Below, one piece after another: positions 7,474 through 13,298 of a stretch of 32,378 bases of DNA. The notes beneath the pieces were generated by a model. That model did not search any database. It saw nothing but the letters and a program-made list of their open reading frames with translations, and was not told where the DNA came from. The DNA comes from Candidatus Saccharimonadota bacterium. GTDB lineage: Bacteria; Patescibacteriota; Saccharimonadia; Saccharimonadales; Saccharimonadaceae. The translations under genes and the position numbers were made by a program. The stretch covers positions 1-32,378 of the forward strand of contig JAFRBI010000006.1 in assembly GCA_017404935.1 (NCBI GenBank). The letters run 5' to 3'. How positions within the stretch are numbered: position 1 is the first letter of the stretch; the number at the start of each line of letters is the position of its first letter.

Positions 7474-7499
7474 CAAGCCCTGTAAAGCCCACCATTTTT
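7474..7499 (+). repeat. Second copy of the tRNA-Val 3' end (26-bp direct repeat)
   Basis: The 26 bases at 7397-7422, covering the T-loop, 3' acceptor strand, CCA and the T-run of tRNA-Val, are repeated without change at 7474-7499. The offset of 77 bp equals the length of the tRNA. The 51 bp between the copies do not fold as a tRNA but hold AGGGCT at 7445-7450, an inverted copy of the AGCCCT in the second repeat. It may be the scar of a tandem tRNA duplication or of a site-specific insertion at the tRNA; no integrase is nearby. Confidence 0.75.
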
Positions 7500-7510
7500 A
7501 TGCTCTTATC

Positions 7511-7539
7511 TTGACTTTTTATTCCGTTTGTGCTATAAT
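7511..7539 (+). promoter_or_regulatory. Sigma-70 type promoter with extended -10
   Basis: TTGACT (7511-7516), a 17-bp spacer and TGCTATAAT (TATAAT at 7534-7539) form the best-matched promoter in the window. It serves the orphan gene at 7588 after a leader of about 40 nt. Confidence 0.85.
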
Positions 7540-7587
7540 TATATATAGGTACATTAATAATCTTTTTCCTAGAAGGGGGGAATGAAC

Positions 7588-8031
7588 ATGGAAGTAGCTG
7601 CTGTAGATAGAATCAGGTATTATACGGCTTTTTTAGATTTTTTGAAGGCTGTAGGCGAGCACCAGGCGATTGTAAAAATGGGCGTTAATGTGGAAGACGG
7701 TGTTTATCCGGTCCAAAAAGTAGCCTATGAGTACAATCTCAGGGGTGCGAGGCTGGACCAATTGATCTATGATCGGAACTTAATCCGGTGGTCGGCACTA
7801 GATATGCTGGACCATTGGTCGCAGGTGGCAGGATTTAAACAGATAAATCCGGAGCATAAGTATAAGATCATCAAATTCTATGAGGACTACGACCGGCGGC
7901 GGTATACCCGCGATAACATCAGGCGGGCAATGAAAAAATCCGAACTCTTATCGATCGCAGATTTCATGGAAAAAAGACTTAAGCTCGAGAGAGCAAAAAA
8001 GGAAAAGGAGGAAGCACAGGCTGGGGAGTAA
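7588..8031 (+). CDS. Small charged protein of unknown function
   Basis: I do not recognise this protein. It has 147 residues, no signal peptide and no membrane helix. The first two thirds mix aromatic residues with Asp and Arg, including the segment YDRRRYTRDNIRRAMKK, and the C-terminus is a Lys/Glu-rich helix. It could be a nucleic-acid or protein-binding helical protein; that is a guess from composition. Two ATGs are possible, 7582 and 7588; AAGGGGGG at 7573-7580 is only 1 nt from the first and 7 nt from the second, so I prefer the second. A strong promoter, strong ribosome binding site and its own terminator suggest good expression as a single gene. Confidence 0.65.
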   Translation: MEVAAVDRIRYYTAFLDFLKAVGEHQAIVKMGVNVEDGVYPVQKVAYEYNLRGARLDQLIYDRNLIRWSALDMLDHWSQVAGFKQINPEHKYKIIKFYEDYDRRRYTRDNIRRAMKKSELLSIADFMEKRLKLERAKKEKEEAQAGE

Positions 8032-8046
8032 TCCCCAGCCCTTTTT
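8019..8046 (+). terminator. Intrinsic terminator overlapping the stop codon
   Basis: GGCTGGGG (8019-8026) pairs with CCCCAGCC (8033-8040), followed by C and five T. The TAA of the orphan gene (8029-8031) lies in the loop, so the hairpin uses the last coding bases. Confidence 0.88.
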
Positions 8047-8078
8047 GTTGTAATTTTTACTTTTTTAGCATAAAAGCC

Positions 8079-8108
8079 TTGAAAATACTAGATTTAGTGT
8101 GTTAGAAT
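8079..8108 (+). promoter_or_regulatory. Promoter of nrdD
   Basis: TTGAAA (8079-8084), 18 bp, TAGAAT (8103-8108). The leader to the nrdD ATG is about 50 nt and ends in GGAGGAGG. The promoter lies between and inside the two NrdR-like boxes. Confidence 0.6.
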
Positions 8109-8133
8109 ATTAATTAGACACTAAATATGGGGG
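8085..8133 (+). promoter_or_regulatory. Two NrdR-like boxes over the nrdD promoter
   Basis: Compared with the NrdR consensus ACACTATATATAGTGT, box 1 (8085-8100) reads ATACTAGATTTAGTGT with 13 of 16 matches. Box 2 (8118-8133) reads ACACTAAATATGGGGG with 11 or 12 of 16. Their outer half-sites also form the inverted repeat TTTAGTGT/ACACTAAA. The centres are 33 bp apart, near three helical turns, as expected for paired NrdR boxes, and they flank the -10. NrdR represses ribonucleotide reductase genes when dATP is high. The gene for NrdR is not in this window. Confidence 0.6.
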
Positions 8134-8167
8134 CAAGGTCATACATTAAACAAATCGGAGGAGGTAT

Positions 8168-10357
8168 ATGTTTAAAAAAATCAAAAAGCGGGATGGGAAA
8201 ATAGTAAATTTTAATGCTGAGAAAATTTCTGATGCAATTGCCAAAGCTGGGCTTGCTACAGAGGAGTTTAAGGCGGAAAAGGCTAAAAAATTAGCCGAGA
8301 AGGTGCTAAAAAGAGCCGAGGGAACGATCAAGACTCGTACCCCTTCGGTAGAGCAGATTCAAGATATTGTAGAAGAAATTTTGATGGAATCTTCTTATAA
8401 GAAGACGGCAAGAGAATACATTAGATTTCGCCAGGAACGTTCGCGTATTCGCGAGGCTAAATCTGATCTGATGAATATCTACAAGACTATTTCGCACGCT
8501 GATGCCTCCGAAGATTCTGACGTGAAACGGTCTAATGCCAACGTAGATGGCAACTCGGCAATGGGTAAAATGCTTCAATTTGGCGCGGAAGGTTCTAAAG
8601 TATTTGCAAAATCGGTGCTACTTCGCCCAGATATTGCGGCAGCCCACGATAATGGTGATATTCATATTCACGACCTTGATTTTTATGCTACAGGCACACT
8701 CACTTGCTGCCAGTCTGATCCATTTGTGCTGTTTGAAAATGGCGGTTTTAACACCGGTCATGGTCATCTTAGAACGCCTAATTCGATTGGCTCTTATGCG
8801 GCGCTTGCGGCAATTTTGCTCCAGGCTAACCAAAATGAGCAGCACGGTGGCCAATCTATTCCGAACTTTGACTATGCGATGGCGCCAGGGGTAGATAAAT
8901 CTTTTAGAAAAGCCTTAAAGCGCAATCTTGAAAAATACAATAAATTTGCTGGTAAAAAACTTGAACTCAAAGTTAAAGACACCATTAAATATGGCGATGA
9001 CGATAAATTAAAGAAAGACAAATGGCCAAAAGAGGTAGTTGAGGCTTCAAACGAAGACGTTGAAAAAGAGACTCTTCAGGCGATGGAAGGTTTTGTGCAT
9101 AATCTCAACACGATGCACTCGCGTGCTGGTGCTCAGGTGCCATTTACTTCTATTAACTTTGGTACTGACACCACGCCATCTGGACGTTTGGTGTCTTTGG
9201 ACCTTCTTCAAGCCACTGAAAATGGTCTTGGCAAGGGTGAAACGCCAATTTTCCCAATTTCGATTTTCAAGGTAAAATCCGGGGTCAACTACGAAGAGGG
9301 CGATCCAAATTACGATTTGTTCAAGAAGTCGATGGAAGTATCAGCTAAGAGGCTGTTCCCGAATTTCTGCTTCATTGATGCGCCGTATAATCTTAAATAT
9401 TACAAAAAGGGTGATTACCGCACCGAAATCGCTACGATGGGCTGTAGAACCAGAGTGTTTGCTTCGGTTTTCCCAGAGTCTGACGGTATCGTGACGGGTA
9501 GAGGCAACTGCTCCTTTACTACCGTAAATTTGGTTAGAATCGGTATTAAACACGGAATTTGTCTCAAAGAACGCAAAGAGGCCGATTGGGATGGTTTTTA
9601 TAAAGAACTAGACGAGAAGATGGATCTTGTAAAAGATGAGCTTCTCGAACGCTTTGAATTCCAGGCTAATCAGCACGTGAGAAACTTCCCATTCTTGATG
9701 GGCCAGGGCAACTGGTTTGGCTCTGAAAAACTCGGCTGGAACGATACTCTAAGAGATGTAATCAAACATGGCACGCTTTCGATTGGCTTTATTGGTCTTG
9801 CTGAGACTTTGGTAGCAATGGTTGGCAAGCACCACGGCGAAGACGAAGACGCAAGAGAACTTGGCCTTGATATTATCACCCATATGAGAGAAAGATGCGA
9901 TGATTATTGTAAAAAATATCATCTCAATTTCTCGCTTCTAGCCACCCCGGCCGAAGGCATTGCTGGGCGCTTTACCAAGATTGATAGAAAAGAATTTGGC
10001 AAGATTAAGGGAGTAACAGATAGAGATTTCTATACCAACTCTTTCCACGTGCCGGTATATTACCCAATTTCAGCATTTGATAAGATTGATATCGAAGCGC
10101 CGTATCATAATCTCTGTAACGCTGGGCATATTACATACATCGAGCTTGATGGTGATCCATCTCAGAATCTTCCGGCCTTTGAAGCTGTAATTCGCAAAAT
10201 GCACGATGCTGGTATTGGCTACGGCTCGGTAAATCACCCGGTAGATCGGGATCCAGTTTGTGGCTTTTCTGGTATAATTAAAGGAGAAAGATGCCCGCAT
10301 TGTGGTCGTCTAGAAGGAGATGTCAGCTTTGAAAGATTGGGAGTAAAATCATGCTAG
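8168..10357 (+). CDS. nrdD: Anaerobic ribonucleoside-triphosphate reductase, lacking the glycyl-radical motif
   Basis: NrdD reduces ribonucleoside triphosphates in anaerobes using a glycyl radical made by NrdG. The 729 residues start with an ATP-cone (about 3-95), the dATP/ATP regulatory domain. The barrel follows with LTCCQSDPF, the active-site Cys in GCRTRV (about 425) and the family segment YNLKYYKKGDYRTEIATMGC. The C-terminal zinc domain reads DRDPVCGFSGII...CPHCGR (Cys698, 709, 712); Asp695 stands at one zinc-ligand position, as in some family members. After FERL (721-724) the protein ends with GVKSC. Relatives continue there with a RITGYL-type segment that carries the radical Gly, about 30 more residues. 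That segment is not found in any frame before nrdG. The coding end lies inside palindromic element A. Either the enzyme is inactive, the radical module is supplied elsewhere, or the assembly is wrong here. Confidence 0.9.
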   Translation: MFKKIKKRDGKIVNFNAEKISDAIAKAGLATEEFKAEKAKKLAEKVLKRAEGTIKTRTPSVEQIQDIVEEILMESSYKKTAREYIRFRQERSRIREAKSDLMNIYKTISHADASEDSDVKRSNANVDGNSAMGKMLQFGAEGSKVFAKSVLLRPDIAAAHDNGDIHIHDLDFYATGTLTCCQSDPFVLFENGGFNTGHGHLRTPNSIGSYAALAAILLQANQNEQHGGQSIPNFDYAMAPGVDKSFRKALKRNLEKYNKFAGKKLELKVKDTIKYGDDDKLKKDKWPKEVVEASNEDVEKETLQAMEGFVHNLNTMHSRAGAQVPFTSINFGTDTTPSGRLVSLDLLQATENGLGKGETPIFPISIFKVKSGVNYEEGDPNYDLFKKSMEVSAKRLFPNFCFIDAPYNLKYYKKGDYRTEIATMGCRTRVFASVFPESDGIVTGRGNCSFTTVNLVRIGIKHGICLKERKEADWDGFYKELDEKMDLVKDELLERFEFQANQHVRNFPFLMGQGNWFGSEKLGWNDTLRDVIKHGTLSIGFIGLAETLVAMVGKHHGEDEDARELGLDIITHMRERCDDYCKKYHLNFSLLATPAEGIAGRFTKIDRKEFGKIKGVTDRDFYTNSFHVPVYYPISAFDKIDIEAPYHNLCNAGHITYIELDGDPSQNLPAFEAVIRKMHDAGIGYGSVNHPVDRDPVCGFSGIIKGERCPHCGRLEGDVSFERLGVKSC

Positions 10358-10464
10358 GGCGCTCTGCTTCGTCAGAAGATGCGTTGCTCGCTCGCCGTAC
10401 CAAAAGTACGGCTCGCTCCGCTACTCCTTCTTCCTCGCATAGCATCCCTATCAATGATTTTACT
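10342..10464 (+). repeat. Long imperfect palindrome, element A (nrdD-nrdG junction)
   Basis: A 123-bp quasi-palindrome is centred at 10403. The outer arms AGTAAAATCAT (10342-10352) and ATGATTTTACT (10454-10464) are perfectly complementary. Next come TAGGG/CCCTA, a C opposite AT bulge, and GCT/AGC. The centre is CCGTAC-CAAAA-GTACGG. It shares the blocks GGGCGC, CGTCAG, GTACC, AGTAC.GCTC, TCCG.T.CTC, TTCCT and GCATCCC with element B, in the same order and orientation. It covers the last codons of nrdD and the 5' part of the long nrdG frame. No transposase is associated. Confidence 0.8.
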
Positions 10465-10482
10465 AATGTTGTACCCGAGGGG

Positions 10483-10971
10483 ATGATTCGCCTCTCTGGG
10501 CCGCTTGAACACGATAACATCGTGAATGGTGATGGGCTTCGCGCGGTTTTATGGACTCAGGGGTGCCCAAACCATTGCCCAGGCTGTCAAAACCCAGAGA
10601 CTTGGGACTACGAGGAAGGCTTTTTAATCTCTATTGATGAAGTAATGGAGCGCCTTTCCAAATTCCGCGGACAGACTGGCATTACCTTTTGCGGTGGTGA
10701 GCCATTTGTGCAACCAAAAGCTTGTAAAGAGATTGCTGACAGAGTGAGAAAAGAATTTGGCTGGAATGTATGGAGTTTTTCAGGTTTTACTTATGAACAA
10801 ATCAAAAAAGCCGGTGGCGACGCATGGGAGTTTTTGAAATCTCTAGATGCTTTAATTGACGGGCCGTTTATTTTATCGCAAAAAGATTTAAGTTTAAGAT
10901 ACCGAGGCTCAAAAAACCAGAGACTTTTATATCTAGAACATAAAACAGGTAAAATTTTAAAGGTAGAATAG
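10483..10971 (+). CDS. nrdG: Anaerobic ribonucleotide reductase activating protein (radical SAM)
   Basis: NrdG uses a [4Fe-4S] cluster and SAM to form the glycyl radical on NrdD. From the ATG at 10483 the product has 162 residues, normal for the family. DNIVNGDGLRAVLW leads to the cluster motif CPNHCPGC (CX3CX2C). FCGGEPF is the SAM-binding GGE motif, and LDALIDGPF and RGSKNQR are family segments. The frame is open upstream to an ATG at 10351, which would add 44 residues coded by palindrome A, and that ATG has the better ribosome binding site (GGGAG, 7 nt spacing); at 10483 the G-rich GAGGGG touches the ATG. Homology supports the short form, the translation signal the long one. Confidence 0.9.
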   Translation: MIRLSGPLEHDNIVNGDGLRAVLWTQGCPNHCPGCQNPETWDYEEGFLISIDEVMERLSKFRGQTGITFCGGEPFVQPKACKEIADRVRKEFGWNVWSFSGFTYEQIKKAGGDAWEFLKSLDALIDGPFILSQKDLSLRYRGSKNQRLLYLEHKTGKILKVE

Positions 10972-10972
10972 A

Positions 10973-11854
10973 ATGGCTAATAATTTTATAGTTTCACCGA
11001 TGTTAGAAAAAATTAGCTTGAAAGCGGGTGAGACTTATACTGGGTCAATTCTGATAGCTAATCCTAAAGATGCCACAGAAGATTTTTATTACAAAATTTC
11101 TACCTCTCCTTATTCTGTAATTGGGGAAAATTACATAGCAGATTTTGAAACGATATCGGACTGGTCTAGAATTTTGGAATGGACAACTCTTGAAGATACT
11201 GAGGGGACTTTGAAGCCAAATGAGACCAAGAGGATTTTTTATACGATTGAGGTGCCTAAAAATGCTCCGGCAGGCGGGCAGTATCTTAAAATTGGCGTTA
11301 CCTCTAACGCGGCTGCCTCTGGTAGCGGTGGAGCGGTGCAAGATGTTTTTGAGATTGCTAGTTTGGTATTTGCGGAGATTGATGGTGAAACTACCCGCGG
11401 CGGGAGGATTTTGGAGGGGAAAATTCCTGATTTTGTGACTAGTTCTAATCCGGCGGTAACGGCTAAATTTACCAATACTGGCAACGTTCATGAAACGGCT
11501 ACTACAGCACTTTATGTGAAGAATCTCTTAGGTGGTGGCGAAATCTACCCTCAAAATGGAGAAAATCCAGAGATGGAATCGATAATTATGCCACTTTCTA
11601 CTAGGGTGGTTTCTAGACAAATTCCAAATTTGCCAGTAGTAGGGATTTTTGAAGTGAAAGAGACGATTTCTTACAGGGGCGACACGATGGATGTAACTTC
11701 TGTAATGGTAGTTTGTCCGGCTTGGTTTATACTTTTGATTCTTGCTACGATCGCCTCAATTTTAGGAATGGTATTTTATGGGCGCCATTTAAAGCGCAAA
11801 AAATTCAAAAAACAGTTGCATTCTGAAAAAACTAATGCTAAAATAGAACCATAA
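10973..11854 (+). CDS. Membrane-anchored beta-rich surface protein without visible signal peptide
   Basis: The 293 residues begin directly with a domain like those of extracellular beta-sandwich proteins: FIVSPMLEKISLKAGETYTG resembles the start of DUF916/WxL-interacting domains (VSP....L.PG), and alternating strands run to about residue 235. A hydrophobic helix (about 242-266) follows, then a basic tail (RHLKRKKFKKQ) that should stay inside. An in-frame stop lies three codons upstream of the ATG, so no signal peptide can be added, which is odd for an outward-facing domain. The gene starts 1 nt after nrdG, and the next gene codes for a secreted protein; the two may act as a pair. The family assignment is tentative. 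Confidence 0.55.
   Translation: MANNFIVSPMLEKISLKAGETYTGSILIANPKDATEDFYYKISTSPYSVIGENYIADFETISDWSRILEWTTLEDTEGTLKPNETKRIFYTIEVPKNAPAGGQYLKIGVTSNAAASGSGGAVQDVFEIASLVFAEIDGETTRGGRILEGKIPDFVTSSNPAVTAKFTNTGNVHETATTALYVKNLLGGGEIYPQNGENPEMESIIMPLSTRVVSRQIPNLPVVGIFEVKETISYRGDTMDVTSVMVVCPAWFILLILATIASILGMVFYGRHLKRKKFKKQLHSEKTNAKIEP
11816..11844 (+). promoter_or_regulatory. Promoter for the secreted 208-residue protein
   Basis: TTGCAT (11816-11821), 17 bp, TGCTAAAAT (TAAAAT at 11839-11844). It lies inside the 3' coding end of the preceding gene and gives a leader of about 17 nt. Confidence 0.7.
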
Positions 11855-11867
11855 CAAGGTCTACATT

Positions 11868-12494
11868 ATGAAAATAAAATCAATATCTATACTTACTCTT
11901 GGGTTAACTTTAATGTTTGCTGCTGCTTTTGTGGTAAATTCTAGGGCCGTTTCTGCGGCTACTGGGAGTGCTGATGCGGTGGTCAATGTTGTGGCAGCCT
12001 GCGGCTTTGATGATGCTACTGCTACTACCACTATTCCTACTGCTTCAGGGGTAGTTTCTAATTCTGAAACTATTACTAGAGACCCAATTGAAATTATTTG
12101 CAATGGCTTAAATGGTTGGAATATCCAGGCTTTGGGTTATTCTCCAGATTCTTCTAATCCTACTGGCGCAGATGGTAACACTAGTATGTATAGCCCGGTT
12201 TCTGGTGGTACGGGCAATTTTATCCCTACTGGCACGAGCGGCACTAACTCCTACTGGTCTTTCAAAATTACTAGCGTCACTGCTTCGGCAGGGACTGCTT
12301 CAATTGCTACTGGTTATAATGCTTATTCCAATATTCCATCTTCTGCAGTGACGGTGGCTAGCTTTACTGGTGATGGTACCGGAAGCTCCATTACTGGTTA
12401 TTTGAGACCAGATTATCAGATTTTCGTAGATGGCGGCCAGGCTCCAGGTACTTACACTGGCAAGGTCAAATACACAATCGTAGTAAACCCTTAA
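11868..12494 (+). CDS. Secreted Ser/Thr-rich beta protein
   Basis: A Sec signal peptide is clear: a short basic start (MKIKS), a hydrophobic core to about residue 24 and a likely cut after the SAA at 29-31. The mature part, about 177 residues, is rich in Ser, Thr, Gly and Ala with two Cys (45 and 78) that could form a disulfide. It ends in a strand pattern, PGTYTGKVKYTIVVNP, typical of beta-sandwich surface or pilin-like proteins. There is no membrane anchor and no LPXTG-type motif. Its own promoter and the link to the upstream anchored protein suggest an abundant surface component held by that protein. The function is not known. Confidence 0.65.
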   Translation: MKIKSISILTLGLTLMFAAAFVVNSRAVSAATGSADAVVNVVAACGFDDATATTTIPTASGVVSNSETITRDPIEIICNGLNGWNIQALGYSPDSSNPTGADGNTSMYSPVSGGTGNFIPTGTSGTNSYWSFKITSVTASAGTASIATGYNAYSNIPSSAVTVASFTGDGTGSSITGYLRPDYQIFVDGGQAPGTYTGKVKYTIVVNP

Positions 12495-12500
12495 TTCTCG

Positions 12501-12509
12501 TGATATAAT
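12501..12509 (+). promoter_or_regulatory. Extended -10 promoter, leaderless, for gpsA
   Basis: TGATATAAT is followed by AGAGAT and then the ATG at 12516: a 6-nt gap and no ribosome binding site. Confidence 0.75.
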
Positions 12510-12515
12510 AGAGAT

Positions 12516-13298
12516 ATGAAGATTGCAATTTTAGGTGCGGGAGCTTTTGGTACAGCGCTCGGAGGTATACTGGCTGACAAAGGCTATGATATAGATTATT
12601 ATGATTCTAAGGTAGAAAAAGAGAATTTATCCAAAGTTCTTTCTGATAGCAAATATATTGTTCTTGCTATTCCGTCTATGGCGGCGCCGTATCTTTTGCC
12701 GCATTTGCCGACCGACAAACCTCTGATTATTGCCACCAAAGGCTTTCTTGACAACCATAATTTTAGAGATTTTAAAGATTATATGGTTTTGTCTGGTCCG
12801 GGTTTTGCGGCTGATATTAAAGATAAAAAAGAAACTCATCTTACGGCTACGGATCAGCGTGTGGTAGAGCTATTTTCTACCGATTATCTAACTTTTGATT
12901 TTACTGATGATAAAAATGGGGTTTTGATGTGTGGCGCGCTTAAAAACATCTATGCAATTTATGCTGGGTATCTTAATTTAAAGCCTGGCTCTTTGGAACA
13001 TGAAAAATATTTAACAGAGGTGGCGGAAGAAATGCAGGCGCTGCTTTTAGCTAATGATGCTGATCCTGCCACGGTAAAACTTGCTTGTGGCATTGGCGAT
13101 CTTCGGCTAACTTGTGACTACCCGTCTAGAAATTACGAGTTTGGTCAAATTTTAAGAGATAATCCTCGGGCTTTACCGGAAAAAACTGTGGAAGGCCTAA
13201 CGGCGCTTTCTAAGGTTAAAAGAGGCGATATTGAGGTGCCTGACACTGCCCTTAAACTCAGAGAATTGATGCTACTTTCTAATGATTGGAGAATTTGA
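12516..13298 (+). CDS. gpsA: Glycerol-3-phosphate dehydrogenase [NAD(P)+], short form
   Basis: GpsA makes sn-glycerol 3-phosphate from dihydroxyacetone phosphate for membrane lipids. The 260 residues (usual length about 330) contain the Rossmann loop GAGAFG (7-12), the family motif SGPGFA (usually SGPSFA), the catalytic Lys region GALKNIYAIYAG, GIGDLRLTC and SRNYEFG. The missing length is in the N-terminal domain: GAGAFG is followed by shortened segments before IATKGF. The TGA stop overlaps the ATG of the helicase gene (TGATG), so the two are translationally coupled. Confidence 0.92.
   Translation: MKIAILGAGAFGTALGGILADKGYDIDYYDSKVEKENLSKVLSDSKYIVLAIPSMAAPYLLPHLPTDKPLIIATKGFLDNHNFRDFKDYMVLSGPGFAADIKDKKETHLTATDQRVVELFSTDYLTFDFTDDKNGVLMCGALKNIYAIYAGYLNLKPGSLEHEKYLTEVAEEMQALLLANDADPATVKLACGIGDLRLTCDYPSRNYEFGQILRDNPRALPEKTVEGLTALSKVKRGDIEVPDTALKLRELMLLSNDWRI

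Noticed and set aside
7397-7499. A tRNA-borne attachment site of an integrated element
   Set aside because: The two copies enclose only about 50 bp and there is no integrase, so no element can be called; only the repeat itself is reported.
8547-9275. Two plus-strand alternative frames within nrdD (8547-8894 and 9039-9275)
   Set aside because: They lie wholly inside the conserved NrdD barrel and give unstructured Leu/Arg-rich products.
10342-10464. Element A as an ordinary terminator between nrdD and nrdG
   Set aside because: It has no T-run after the stem and lies within a co-directional pair that should be expressed together.
11045-11491. A 148-codon minus-strand frame inside the anchored surface protein gene
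   Set aside because: It is antisense to a gene with a clear domain and membrane helix; the product is Arg/Ile-rich and has no motif or start signal.
12397-12420. An ITGYL string in the secreted 208-residue protein, like the NrdD radical motif missing upstream
   Set aside because: It lies in a Sec-exported beta protein in a different context (followed by RPDYQ), 2 kb from nrdD, and is best taken as chance.
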